From NCBI GenBank assembly GCA_022710895.1, contig JAKLGB010000002.1, forward strand, positions 20,344 through 62,952: a DNA stretch of 42,609 bases, given 5' to 3'. The DNA is from Bacillota bacterium (GTDB lineage Bacteria > Bacillota_I > Bacilli_A > Izemoplasmatales > Hujiaoplasmataceae). The notes below the pieces were generated by a model. The model had not been told where the DNA came from, made no database searches, and saw nothing but the letters and a program-made list of their open reading frames with translations. The translations under genes and the position numbers were made by a program. Positions 31,348 to 39,819 of the stretch are shown here, piece after piece. Numbering within the stretch: position 1 is the first letter of the stretch; every line of letters starts with the position of its first letter.

Positions 31348-32461
31348 ATTCTTTTTTCGCCGATTCCGGGGTTTTTTCCGCGTACATCTTCTGGTCGACC
31401 CGAAGATAGAGATCGTCCAATGTCATCGAAGGGTCGAAACGTTGGTATCCCGAAGAGAAGGCCAAGTCCCTGATTTCCGCCAAGTTGCTTTCCCCGCAAA
31501 GCCGCCGGACTTCGGCGGTTTGTTTGGATAGATCCGGCCAATCTTCCTCGATGACGATCATGAACTCGTCACCCGCCAGCCGGGCGACGAGCCGGCTCGG
31601 GTGAAACGCCCGGGTCAAGATTTTCCCGAATTCCACCAAGATTCGATCGCCGGTCTGATGGCCGAAACGGTCATTGATCGCTTTGAATTTGTCCAAATCG
31701 ATCAAACAGACCCCGAACGGCTTTTTTCCCTCAACGAGATGGCGGACATAGGCTTCGTAACTGAGACGGGTGTACAGATTGGTCAGATAGTCTCGTTCCC
31801 CGGAGGTGGATTCCAAGAAGGCATAAGCGATGAGCACCGTGGCGGAAACCGCCGTCCAGGAAAACAACAGCCTGACTTCCAAAATCTGAACCACCAGGCC
31901 GAGGATCGGAAAGATCGACAAGGCCAGGAAGATTTTGCCGAGATGGCGAGGAGCCTCCTGCCGGTGTCTCACCAAGAAAACGATCATATAGAGATAGATG
32001 GCCCCGATGATGGCGTAACCGAACCAAAAAATCGGTCCTACTGAATAGGCGTTCGTGACCGGATCGACCCGGAAGTACCATGGAACGAACAGATTGACGA
32101 TCAAAACCGCCAACATGATCAAGGCTGGACCCATGTGAAACCGGCGGACGACTAGACGTTTTCGACTGAGAAGCAGTTTGTAATCGAGATAGGAGAGCAT
32201 CAAACCCGCCAATACCGGTCCCATCAGGGACAACAGGAAATTGGTGGAATACTCCAGAAAAAAGGCGCCGGGAAATTGCTTGCCGTCGAAGATCCACGTC
32301 AAAGGTTCCAACACCAAGGCCAACATCCCGAAGACGATGATCCACGTCAAAAGAATTTTGGAAAAATGAGTGACTTCCGAACGCTTCTGGAGGATCATCA
32401 AGACGATTCCCATGACCACAAAAGCCAAAATGTTGATTTGAAATTGAATTAGGTAGTCCAT
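31346..32461 (-). CDS. Membrane-bound GGDEF-domain protein, putative diguanylate cyclase
   Basis: 371-residue protein. Residues 1-215 hold about seven membrane helices forming a sensor region of unknown ligand. Residues ~220-365 are a GGDEF domain: DYLTNLYTRLSYE opens it, CLIDLDKFKAINDRFGHQ is the substrate-binding half, and the active-site loop reads AGDEF in place of GGDEF. Some AGDEF proteins are known to be active, so c-di-GMP synthesis is possible. The RxxD inhibitory site normally five residues before the loop is absent. No EAL or HD-GYP partner is in the window. It is divergent from copA. Confidence 0.85.
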   Translation of the reverse strand: MDYLIQFQINILAFVVMGIVLMILQKRSEVTHFSKILLTWIIVFGMLALVLEPLTWIFDGKQFPGAFFLEYSTNFLLSLMGPVLAGLMLSYLDYKLLLSRKRLVVRRFHMGPALIMLAVLIVNLFVPWYFRVDPVTNAYSVGPIFWFGYAIIGAIYLYMIVFLVRHRQEAPRHLGKIFLALSIFPILGLVVQILEVRLLFSWTAVSATVLIAYAFLESTSGERDYLTNLYTRLSYEAYVRHLVEGKKPFGVCLIDLDKFKAINDRFGHQTGDRILVEFGKILTRAFHPSRLVARLAGDEFMIVIEEDWPDLSKQTAEVRRLCGESNLAEIRDLAFSSGYQRFDPSMTLDDLYLRVDQKMYAEKTPESAKKE

Positions 32462-32591
32462 ACGCGACCCCCATGGAGATCTTGGCCCGCATCGGGTCGA
32501 AGGATCTTTCCGATGTTTCTATTCTACCACGTCTTCGATCCGAATGCCATCGCATCCCAAGAATTGACATGCCTATTTCCGGATCGATCGA

Positions 32592-32620
32592 TTGACAAGC
32601 AGGAACAACGGTAGTAAAAT
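32592..32620 (+). promoter_or_regulatory. Promoter of copA
   Basis: TTGACA (32592-32597) and TAAAAT (32615-32620) with a 17-base spacer. Confidence 0.88.
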
Positions 32621-32634
32621 AGACATCGTAATAC

Positions 32635-32651
32635 CCACCCTGGGAGGGTGG
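32635..32651. promoter_or_regulatory. CsoR-type operator in the copA leader
   Basis: CCACCCT-GGG-AGGGTGG, a perfect 7-3-7 repeat about 10 bases after the predicted transcript start, preceded by TAC as in known CsoR boxes. A near-identical sequence lies before csoR. Confidence 0.75.
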
Positions 32652-32670
32652 CGAAAAGGATGTGACACCC

Positions 32671-35112
32671 ATGGATCCGAAAACTTGGAAAATCGAAGGG
32701 ATGACCTGCGCTTCTTGCGCCCGCGCGATCGAAACCGCGGTCGGAAACCTCGAAGGCGTTCAAAGCGCGGTTGTGAACCTTGCCACCGAACGGCTCACCG
32801 TTCTTACGGATTCCGAAGCTTTCCGCCCCGAAACGGTGATTCGAGCGGTCGAGGAAGCAGGATATCGGGCAGTGGACGAGAAGATTATTCGAAAGAGTTT
32901 TGACCTTCAGGGGATGACTTGTGCGGCGTGCGCCGCCGCCATCGAACGATCGACCCGGCGGCTGGAGGGCATCGTTCGCGCCGATGTGAACTTGGCATCC
33001 GAGACCCTTTCTGTCGAATTCGATGCCAGTCTTTTGCGCAGCGCCGATATCGCTCGAGCGGTCAAGGCGGCGGGTTATCGGGCGACGGAATCGGCGGAAG
33101 ATGCCCATCAAGAAGAAAAAGACCGGCAAATCCGTCGTCTTCGTCGGCGGTTCTTCTTATCGCTCGCCTTTACGTTGCCCTTGCTGTATTTATCGATGGG
33201 AGCGATGCTCGGGGCCCCGATCCCCTCGTTTTTGACCCCCGAACTCCATCCCCTGATTTATGCCGTGATGCAACTCGCCTTGACGCTTCCCGTTCTTGTT
33301 TTCGGCTGGCCGTTTTTTCGGGTCGGCTACCGATTGTTGTTCAAGGGGCATCCCAATATGGACTCCTTGATTGCCATCGGGACTTCCGCGGCGGTCGGAC
33401 ACGGTTTGTTCGCCATTGTTATGATTTTATTGGGGGAACACGGTTTTGCTCATGAACTCTATTTCGAATCGGCCGCCGTCATTTTGACGTTGGTCACTTT
33501 GGGAAAAACGATGGAAGCCGTTTCCAAAGGAAAAACCTCGGAAGCCATTAAAAAATTGGCAAGATTGGCCCCGAAGACCGCAAGGTTGATCCGTAACGGG
33601 ACGGAAACCGAAGTTCCATTGGATGAAGTGGTTCCCGGTGACCGGATCGTGGTCCGGCCGGGAGAAACGATCCCGGTGGACGGCAAGGTCGTTTCCGGAT
33701 GGACGTCCGTGGACGAATCGATGATCACCGGTGAATCGATTCCGGTGGAAAAACAATCCGGCGATCCGGTGATCGGCGCGAGTCTCAATCGAAACGGATC
33801 GATGGTCATCGAAGCGACGAAAGTCGGAAAAGACACCGCGTTGGCCCGCATCATCAAGATGGTGGAAGACGCCCAAGGATCGAAGGCACCGATTTCCCGA
33901 TTGGCAGACATCATTTCCGGGGTATTCGTACCCGTTGTCATCGGTTTGGCCATCCTCTCCGGTTTGGCCTGGGGTTTGTTTACAAAAGACTGGGTATTTG
34001 CCCTGACGATTTTTATTTCGGTGCTCGTCATTGCCTGTCCGTGCGCATTGGGATTAGCTACTCCCACCGCCATCATGGTCGGCACCGGAAAAGGAGCCGA
34101 ATACGGGGTGTTGTTCAAAAACGGCGAAGCTCTCGAAACGGCCCACCGGTTGCGGACGATTGTTTTGGACAAGACGGGAACTCTTACCGCGGGAAAACCG
34201 GTGGTGACGGACGTTTATGCCGAGTTCTCCGAAGAGAATGATCTATTGAAATGGGCCGCCTCCGCCGAAGCTGGTTCGGAGCACCCGTTGGGGGAAGCCA
34301 TTCTCCAAATCGCGGAAGAACGCGGAATCCCGCGGATCTCTTCCGAACGGTTTGTCGCTCTTCCCGGACGGGGTATCGAAGCTGTTGTGGATGGGAAAAC
34401 CGTTCATTTGGGAAACGATCGGCTGATGCGGGATCATGGATGGCTCGACGAACGAGCCACCGAAATTGCGGAACGCTACGCCGCTTTGGGAAAAACCCCG
34501 ATGCATGTTGTCGTTGACGGACGGTGGTACGGGGTGATCGCGGTCGCGGATCCGTTGAAAGAAACCTCTCTCTCCGCCGTCCGCCGCATGCACGCCCTCG
34601 GACTTCATGTTGCCATGATCACCGGAGACAATCGCCGCGTCGCGGAAGCGATCGCTCGGCAAGTCGGAATCGATCAAGTCCTCTCCGAGGTCCTCCCCGA
34701 AGACAAAGCGCAAGAAGTTCGTCGGCTCCAAGAAAATGGGACAACGGTGGCGATGGTCGGGGATGGCATCAACGACGCACCGGCCTTGGCACAGGCGGAC
34801 ATTGGCATCGCCATCGGGTCGGGAACCGATATCGCCATGGAATCCGCCGACATCGTCTTGATGAAAAACGATTTGAACGATGTCGTGACCGCTTTGGAAT
34901 TGAGCCGAAAAACGATTCGAAATGTCAAAGAGAACCTGGTATGGGCGTTTGCGTACAATCTTTTGGGAATCCCGGTGGCCATGGGAATTCTGCATTTATT
35001 CGGAGGCCCGTTGCTGGACCCGATGCTGGCCGGGGCGGCGATGAGTTTCAGCTCCGTCTCCGTCGTTCTGAACGCTTTGAGGCTTCGTCGGTTCAAACCT
35101 TCCTTCCGGTAG
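32671..35112 (+). CDS. copA: Copper-exporting P1B-type ATPase
   Basis: 813-residue membrane pump that exports Cu+ using ATP. Two N-terminal heavy-metal domains carry GMTCASC (Cys 13, 16) and GMTCAAC (Cys 84, 87). Eight membrane helices follow, with the transport motif CPC at 456-458, the phosphorylation motif DKTGT starting at Asp 500, the HP motif SEHPLGE, and the hinge [10 protein letters not shown] near 697. ATG 32671 has AAAAGGA ten bases upstream; a GTG nine bases earlier is too close to that site. csoR lies downstream on the other strand, and both promoters carry the same palindrome, which supports copper-responsive control. Confidence 0.96.
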   Translation: MDPKTWKIEGMTCASCARAIETAVGNLEGVQSAVVNLATERLTVLTDSEAFRPETVIRAVEEAGYRAVDEKIIRKSFDLQGMTCAACAAAIERSTRRLEGIVRADVNLASETLSVEFDASLLRSADIARAVKAAGYRATESAEDAHQEEKDRQIRRLRRRFFLSLAFTLPLLYLSMGAMLGAPIPSFLTPELHPLIYAVMQLALTLPVLVFGWPFFRVGYRLLFKGHPNMDSLIAIGTSAAVGHGLFAIVMILLGEHGFAHELYFESAAVILTLVTLGKTMEAVSKGKTSEAIKKLARLAPKTARLIRNGTETEVPLDEVVPGDRIVVRPGETIPVDGKVVSGWTSVDESMITGESIPVEKQSGDPVIGASLNRNGSMVIEATKVGKDTALARIIKMVEDAQGSKAPISRLADIISGVFVPVVIGLAILSGLAWGLFTKDWVFALTIFISVLVIACPCALGLATPTAIMVGTGKGAEYGVLFKNGEALETAHRLRTIVLDKTGTLTAGKPVVTDVYAEFSEENDLLKWAASAEAGSEHPLGEAILQIAEERGIPRISSERFVALPGRGIEAVVDGKTVHLGNDRLMRDHGWLDERATEIAERYAALGKTPMHVVVDGRWYGVIAVADPLKETSLSAVRRMHALGLHVAMITGDNRRVAEAIARQVGIDQVLSEVLPEDKAQEVRRLQENGTTVAMVGDGINDAPALAQADIGIAIGSGTDIAMESADIVLMKNDLNDVVTALELSRKTIRNVKENLVWAFAYNLLGIPVAMGILHLFGGPLLDPMLAGAAMSFSSVSVVLNALRLRRFKPSFR

Positions 35113-35135
35113 CGTTGTTTGAAAGCATAAACACA

Positions 35136-35169
35136 AAATCCCACGCCCTTCAAACGGCGTGGGATTTTT
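35136..35169. terminator. Bidirectional terminator between copA and csoR
   Basis: AAATCCCACGCC (35136-35147) pairs perfectly with GGCGTGGGATTT (35156-35167), with T on the plus side and T-rich sequence on the minus side. Confidence 0.92.
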
Positions 35170-35181
35170 GGATTGTCGTGA

Positions 35182-35475
35182 TTATTTGACGTAGGTTCCG
35201 AGGATGTCGATGAGTTCCGCGATTTTTTCTTCCCCTTGATTCTCGCGGATGGCTGCAGTGACACAGGAGTTCATGTGATCCTTCAATACCAACAGGTTGG
35301 CGTTGCGCAAGAGGGCGATCACGGCGAGAATCTGTTTGGAGATGTCGACGCAGTAGCGGTTCTCCGCATACATTTTCATAATTCCATCCATTTGGCCCCG
35401 GGCAGTACTGAGGAGTTTGTGGACTTTTTCCTCGTGAAAATGCATCGGGACGGATCCTTGTTGGGATGATTCCAT
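35182..35475 (-). CDS. csoR: CsoR-family copper-sensing repressor
   Basis: 97-residue all-helical repressor. The Cu(I) ligands of CsoR are all present: Cys 42 (NRYCVDI), His 67 and Cys 71 (LKDHMNSCV). ATG 35475 has AAAGGAG eight bases upstream; a further in-frame ATG at 35502 lies inside the predicted operator and is rejected. The gene likely represses itself and copA through the shared palindrome. The promoter is at 35521-35549. Confidence 0.93.
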   Translation of the reverse strand: MESSQQGSVPMHFHEEKVHKLLSTARGQMDGIMKMYAENRYCVDISKQILAVIALLRNANLLVLKDHMNSCVTAAIRENQGEEKIAELIDILGTYVK

Positions 35476-35494
35476 CGGTTTTCTCCTTTCGGGG

Positions 35495-35510
35495 CCCACC
35501 ATGGGAGGGT
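35495..35510. promoter_or_regulatory. CsoR-type operator upstream of csoR
   Basis: CCCACCATGGGAGGGT differs from the copA operator core by one base (A for C). It lies between the csoR -10 and its ribosome site. Confidence 0.65.
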
Positions 35511-35520
35511 CTATGATATC

Positions 35521-35549
35521 ATTATATCACCGTTTCCAAAGAGACTCAA
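35521..35549 (-). promoter_or_regulatory. Promoter of csoR
   Basis: On the minus strand TTGAGT (35544-35549) and TATAAT (35521-35526) are 17 bases apart, with a TGA extended -10. Confidence 0.8.
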
Positions 35550-35603
35550 GATTTTCCTTCTGGCGTTCACGACCTTGACCGATGAAACGGAGAGTCGCGG
35601 GAG

Positions 35604-35632
35604 TGGAAAAAATCGTCGGGATGCGGTATAAT
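35604..35632 (+). promoter_or_regulatory. Promoter of the ECF S component / kinase / cupin unit
   Basis: TGGAAA (35604-35609) and TATAAT (35627-35632) with a 17-base spacer; the -35 is a partial match. Confidence 0.6.
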
Positions 35633-35680
35633 GGTATCAGTCCGCTGTTGCGGCGATTTGATCTGCCAAGGAGCCTTCTC

Positions 35681-36217
35681 ATGACCTCATCCCCCATTCG
35701 CCGTCTCACCCTCTCCGGGTTATTACTCGCGCTTGCGATTGTTTTGCCGTTTTTGACGGGGTCGATTCCCCAGTTGGGGCAAACCTTGTTGCCGATGCAT
35801 CTGCCGGTGTTACTTTGCGGATTCCTCGTCGGCTGGAAAGAGGGGGGAATCGTGGGAGGAGTTGCTCCGTTGTTCCGCAGTTTCTTGATCGGAATGCCCC
35901 CTTTGTTTCCCACCGCATCCGCGATGGCTTTCGAATTGGCGGCGTATGGGATCGCGGCCGGGCTTTTGACCCGTCTTTTTCCCCGAAAATGGCCGTATTT
36001 CTTTCTTTCCTTGATTTTGACGATGATCCTCGGACGCCTGGTTTGGGGTGCGGTTTCATTCGTGTTTTACACTTGGATGGGAAATGCTTTTCCCTTTTCT
36101 GCGTTTATTGCGGGTGCCGTTCTGAACGCGTTACCGGGGATCTTGATGCAATGGGTTCTGATTCCCCCGATTCTCGCGCTTTGGTACCGTAGAGGGGAAC
36201 GGGAGGCTCGCACATGA
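35681..36217 (+). CDS. ECF transporter substrate-binding (S) component
   Basis: 178-residue membrane protein with six predicted helices, the size and layout of an energy-coupling-factor S component that binds a vitamin or nucleoside-like substrate and docks on a shared EcfT/EcfA module. LLPMHLPVLLCGFLVGWKEG in helix 2-3 and GMPPLFPTASAMAFELAAYG are typical of a common Bacillota S-family whose substrate is not settled. AAGGAG precedes ATG 35681. The stop overlaps the start of a uridine-kinase-like gene, so the substrate may be phosphorylated on entry. The EcfAAT genes are not in the window. Confidence 0.8.
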   Translation: MTSSPIRRLTLSGLLLALAIVLPFLTGSIPQLGQTLLPMHLPVLLCGFLVGWKEGGIVGGVAPLFRSFLIGMPPLFPTASAMAFELAAYGIAAGLLTRLFPRKWPYFFLSLILTMILGRLVWGAVSFVFYTWMGNAFPFSAFIAGAVLNALPGILMQWVLIPPILALWYRRGEREART

Positions 36218-37026
36218 ACGTTTTTCCAACGATGGACGATGGCGCGGATTCCGTCTCCGGAGAGGTTAAGCGGTTTCGCGTCGTGAAAACCATCCCGATT
36301 TCCCAAAAGTTTGCCGACCTACAGTTGGAACCCACTCAAGCTTCACAGGGATTGACGGAGAGAACGTTGAATCGGTTATCCGTCGGGATCGGTGATGAGA
36401 ATACCCGGGTGAACATCGAAGGAACGGAACTCCGCCTTCGTGTACCGCGGGAAATCGTTCCTTTCCTTCCGGTTTTTGCTTTTCTCGACGGGTATTTGGC
36501 GCTCCATCCCCGGGCGATTCTAGCCATCGACGGACCGAGCGCCTCGGGAAAAACCACGCTTTCGCGTTGGCTTTCCGCGGTGTACGGATGTGAAACGATC
36601 CACATGGATGATTATTTTCTTCCCCGTGAACGGGCGGTTTCGGAACGACTGGCGGAATCCGGCGGTAACATCGATCAGGAACGTTTCGTCGAGGAGGTTG
36701 TCCTCCCGTTGCGAAAGTTCCTGCCCCTGGTGGTTCGCAAGTTTGATTGCGGGACGCAGACCCTTTCCGAGCCGATCGCTTTGACTCCTACGCGCCTGTT
36801 GGTGGTGGAGGGGGTTTATGCATTGCATCCGAAGTTCCGTTCCCTATATGACCTGACGATTTTTCTCGATGTTTCTCCATCCCAAAAAGCCTTCCGCATC
36901 CTTCGCAGGAACGGCTTGAATCTTAAACGGACGTGGAAACATCTCACCGTATGGATTCCGTTGGAGAATCGGTATTTTCGGACGGAATCACTCAGAGGCA
37001 ACACCGATGTCTATTTGCGGACCTGA
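36214..37026 (+). CDS. Uridine-kinase-like P-loop kinase with extra N-terminal domain
   Basis: 270-residue predicted kinase. Walker A GPSASGKTT begins at residue 107 and IHMDDYFLP follows at ~129, both as in uridine kinase and related small-molecule kinases. RLLVVEGVYALHPKFRSLYD gives the usual strand after the lid. The ~100 residues before the P-loop are not part of the uridine kinase fold and are not recognised. Coupling with the ECF S component (four-base overlap) suggests it phosphorylates what that component imports. Substrate unknown: nucleoside, pantothenate or another vitamin. Confidence 0.8.
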   Translation: MNVFPTMDDGADSVSGEVKRFRVVKTIPISQKFADLQLEPTQASQGLTERTLNRLSVGIGDENTRVNIEGTELRLRVPREIVPFLPVFAFLDGYLALHPRAILAIDGPSASGKTTLSRWLSAVYGCETIHMDDYFLPRERAVSERLAESGGNIDQERFVEEVVLPLRKFLPLVVRKFDCGTQTLSEPIALTPTRLLVVEGVYALHPKFRSLYDLTIFLDVSPSQKAFRILRRNGLNLKRTWKHLTVWIPLENRYFRTESLRGNTDVYLRT

Positions 37027-37064
37027 ATCTCTTTCGGGACGCTAAAAAATAAGGAGGATTCACC

Positions 37065-37409
37065 ATGATCGGAACCACCAGTCATTTGTCGGGAAAACCC
37101 ATTACCAACCCCTTGGCCAAAGATGCCGTCATGAAAGTGCTGGTATCTCCCGAACAGGGATGGCAGGACCATGTGATGCGGGTGATCGAACTCGGACCCG
37201 ACGGATATACTCCGTTTCATTCACACCCCTGGCCGCACATCAACTATGTGATCGAAGGCCAAGGCGAATTGCGACTGGGCGAAACCTTGACCCCGGTGGA
37301 AGCCGGAGCCTACGCCTTCATTCCCGCCGGCACGGAACATCAATTCCGGAATGCGGGAACGGCCAAGTTCAGTTTCATCTGCATCGTTCCCAAAGAAGGA
37401 CACATTTGA
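37065..37409 (+). CDS. Small single-domain cupin
   Basis: 114-residue beta-barrel protein. Cupin motif 1 is PFHSHPWPHINYVIEGQGEL (two His and a Glu for metal binding) and motif 2 is IPAGTEHQFRNAG (third His). AAGGAGG precedes the ATG. It follows the kinase gene by 38 bases and may be co-transcribed. Such cupins serve as isomerases, dioxygenases or metal-binding folds; no specific reaction can be given. Confidence 0.88.
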   Translation: MIGTTSHLSGKPITNPLAKDAVMKVLVSPEQGWQDHVMRVIELGPDGYTPFHSHPWPHINYVIEGQGELRLGETLTPVEAGAYAFIPAGTEHQFRNAGTAKFSFICIVPKEGHI

Positions 37410-37427
37410 GGAGCCCCGCGTCGGAAA

Positions 37428-37471
37428 GAAAAAGTCGGATTCCCTTTCATCTGGGAACCCGACTTATTTTT
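37428..37471. terminator. Bidirectional terminator between the cupin and tkt
   Basis: AAGTCGG-ATTCCC (37432-37444) pairs with GGGAA-C-CCGACTT (37453-37465) with one mismatch; T-rich on both flanks. Confidence 0.8.
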
Positions 37472-39449
37472 ATTTTTTGGTCAGAAGGTTTTTGACGGTT
37501 TCAACGACATGGTCCGCGGTGATGCCGAAATGTTCATAAAGGGCGGCGTAGGGAGCCGACAATCCGAACGTGTCGATGCCGATCGCCTTTCCGTCCAAAC
37601 CGACATATTTATGCCATCCGAGCGTTGAACCGGCTTCCAAGGAAACCCGAGCCCGAACTTCGGCGGGGAGGATCGACTCGCGGTAAGCGGGGTCCTGGAC
37701 ATCGAAGAGTTCCAAACACGGCATCGAAACCACACGGACATCGATCTGATCCTCCCAAAGTTTCTTTTGGGCTTCCAGCAAAATCGCCACTTCCGACCCG
37801 GTTCCCATCAGAATCGCTTGGGGAACGAGATTGCGGCTGTTTTGAAGGATGTATCCGCCGCGCATCGCCGAAAGACCGCTTTCGGCGTATTGCGGGAGGT
37901 TTTGCCGAGAAAGAACCAGACAGGTCGGCCCCGAGGCTTGCAAAGCCGTCAGCCAACCGGCTACGGTTTCTTTTCCGTCCGCGGGTCGGAATACCCGTAG
38001 ATTGGGCATCGCCCGCAAACCGGTGAGGTGTTCCACGGGCTGATGGGTCGGACCGTCTTCACCCACCCCGATGCCATCATGGGTCAGAATATAGGTGACG
38101 GGCAATCCCATGATTGCACTCATGCGGATGCCGTTTTTCATATAGTCGCTGAAAACGAAGAAGGTGGCGGCATACGCCCGGAGTCCGCCGTGAATCTGCA
38201 GACCGTTGGCGATCGCGGACATCGCGTGTTCGCGAACCCCGAAATGCATATTCGATCCGTTCCGTTCAAGAGCGGAATAATAGGGACGTCCTTTCATCAC
38301 CGATTTGTTGGACGGGGCGAGGTCGGCGGAACCGCCGATCAGATTGGGGATTTGCGCGGCCAAGCGGTTGAGGACCACCTCGGAAGTGTTGCGGGTGGCT
38401 TCGGGCTTTTCAAACTTCCAAAGATCGGGAATCCGGGATAAATCGGGAAGCGCCCCATCCATCCATCGCCGATATTCGGCCGCCAGATCGGGAAATGACG
38501 ATTGATAACGCGAGAAGAGGTCGTTCCATTCCCCCTCGGCTTGAACTCCTCGACTGGCGAGATCCGCGTAATGTGAATAGACGGCTTCGGGAATGACGAA
38601 CGCCGGTTCGTTCCATCCGAGGTTTTTCCGGGTCTGTTCGAGATTGGCTTCTCCCAACGGGGCGCCATGGCAAGCTTCTTCGCCCGCCAAGGGCGAACCG
38701 AAGCCGATGGTCGTTTTGCATACGATGAGGTTCGGCCGATCCTGAGTTACTTTGGCTTTGGCCAACACGGCGTCGACGGTACGAAAGTCGTTTCCGTCCG
38801 CATGCCACACGTGCCAACCCAAAGCTTCGAATCGGGCGCCGACGTCTTCCCGGAAAGCAAGGTCGGTGTCGCCTTCGATCGAAATCTCGTTATCGTCATA
38901 CAAAACAATCAATTTTCCCAATGCCAGCGTCCCCGCCAAAGAGGCGGCTTCGTTGGTGATGCCTTCCATCATACAACCGTCTCCCACCAAGCAGTAGGTG
39001 TGATGATCGACGATGGGGAAGCCTTCACGGTTGAACATCGCCCCCAAACGGGTTTCGGCGATCGCCATCCCGACGGCGTTGGCGAATCCTTGGCCCAAAG
39101 GTCCGGTAGTAGTTTCCACCCCGACCGTATGGCCATATTCGGGATGGCCGGGCGTTAAAGAGCCCAGTTGGCGGAATTGTTTCAATTCCTCCATCGGCAG
39201 TCCATAGCCGAACAGATGCAACAGGGAATACAACAACATCGAACCATGACCCGCAGACAAGACGAAGCGATCGCGGTTCTCGAAACGGGGATTCTTCGGA
39301 TTGTGGATCAGATGATGGCCCCATAGGGCATAAGCAAGAGGAGCGGATCCCATCGGTAATCCGGGATGTCCGCTTTTGGCTTTTTGGACCGCATCGGCCG
39401 CAAGGATGCGGATGGCATTGATGGCTTGTTCGTTGAGACCTTGATTCAT
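37470..39449 (-). CDS. tkt: Transketolase
   Basis: 659-residue thiamine-diphosphate enzyme of the pentose phosphate pathway. [17 protein letters not shown] and the ThDP/metal motif [18 protein letters not shown] are diagnostic; the second half has [18 protein letters not shown], the sugar-phosphate part. ATG 39449 gives the usual N-terminus ([19 protein letters not shown]). AAAGG lies about 15 bases upstream, an average site. The promoter region has an inverted repeat over an extended -10. Full length for the family. Confidence 0.97.
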   Translation of the reverse strand: MNQGLNEQAINAIRILAADAVQKAKSGHPGLPMGSAPLAYALWGHHLIHNPKNPRFENRDRFVLSAGHGSMLLYSLLHLFGYGLPMEELKQFRQLGSLTPGHPEYGHTVGVETTTGPLGQGFANAVGMAIAETRLGAMFNREGFPIVDHHTYCLVGDGCMMEGITNEAASLAGTLALGKLIVLYDDNEISIEGDTDLAFREDVGARFEALGWHVWHADGNDFRTVDAVLAKAKVTQDRPNLIVCKTTIGFGSPLAGEEACHGAPLGEANLEQTRKNLGWNEPAFVIPEAVYSHYADLASRGVQAEGEWNDLFSRYQSSFPDLAAEYRRWMDGALPDLSRIPDLWKFEKPEATRNTSEVVLNRLAAQIPNLIGGSADLAPSNKSVMKGRPYYSALERNGSNMHFGVREHAMSAIANGLQIHGGLRAYAATFFVFSDYMKNGIRMSAIMGLPVTYILTHDGIGVGEDGPTHQPVEHLTGLRAMPNLRVFRPADGKETVAGWLTALQASGPTCLVLSRQNLPQYAESGLSAMRGGYILQNSRNLVPQAILMGTGSEVAILLEAQKKLWEDQIDVRVVSMPCLELFDVQDPAYRESILPAEVRARVSLEAGSTLGWHKYVGLDGKAIGIDTFGLSAPYAALYEHFGITADHVVETVKNLLTKK

Positions 39450-39521
39450 AGAGGATCCAGCCTTTCTGTGAACCGGGGTCACGCCCTCGAGTGGGGTGAT
39501 TTCCGGATTTTTTGGAATGCG

Positions 39522-39541
39522 GATTCATTGTATCATGAATC
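39522..39541. promoter_or_regulatory. Inverted repeat covering the tkt -10
   Basis: GATTCAT-TGTATC-ATGAATC, a perfect 7-6-7 repeat. The minus-strand extended -10 TGATACAAT (39527-39535) lies inside it, so a bound protein would block the promoter. Confidence 0.6.
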
Positions 39542-39652
39542 GAGGCAAAAATCCAGTTTTGCCGGGACGAAAAGTTTCCCAGGAGAAACGAAAATTGCGG
39601 TTTCGATTAAGGTTTTTAAAGGAACCCACATTCTTTCTCTGCCAGCTCGATT

Positions 39653-39677
39653 ATCCCACCATAGGTGGGATTTTTTT
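39653..39677 (+). terminator. Orphan terminator upstream of nrdJ
   Basis: ATCCCACC-ATA-GGTGGGAT, a perfect 8-bp stem, followed by seven T. There is no plus-strand gene between it and the previous plus-strand terminator at 37428-37471; it may end a small RNA or attenuate a long leader. Confidence 0.85.
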
Positions 39678-39728
39678 GGCATATATAAGGAAAGAAGCGG
39701 GCGAGACGGAGAGAAAAATTATTTTTTT

Positions 39729-39743
39729 TGAAAGTCGTTTTCA
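39729..39743. repeat. Inverted repeat just upstream of the nrdJ -35
   Basis: TGAAA-GTCGT-TTTCA, a perfect 5-5-5 repeat four bases before the -35 box. It resembles a cre site but has one base too many. Confidence 0.5.
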
Positions 39744-39746
39744 TTC

Positions 39747-39775
39747 TTGCGTCCCTTGGGTATTGTGGTTATAAT
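39747..39775 (+). promoter_or_regulatory. Promoter of nrdJ
   Basis: TTGCGT (39747-39752) and TATAAT (39770-39775) with a 17-base spacer, 44 bases before the start codon. Confidence 0.8.
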
Positions 39776-39819
39776 GTATCTAACCCGAACAAATCCCCCC
39801 GAGAAGAGGCCGCGATTCC

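Larger units (their letters stand above)
39450..39819 (+). other. 370-base gap between tkt and nrdJ with regulatory signals
   Basis: No protein gene. It holds the tkt promoter and inverted repeat (39522-39541), two small hairpins (GTTTC/GAAAC and CGAAA/TTTCG between 39568 and 39606), an orphan plus-strand terminator at 39653-39677, an inverted repeat at 39729-39743, and the nrdJ promoter. Confidence 0.7.

Noticed and set aside
35476-35502. Earlier in-frame start for csoR
   Set aside because: It lies inside the operator; the ATG at 35475 has a strong Shine-Dalgarno.
39540-39819. Cobalamin riboswitch upstream of the B12-dependent nrdJ
   Set aside because: No B12-box or other conserved core of the cobalamin riboswitch is visible.
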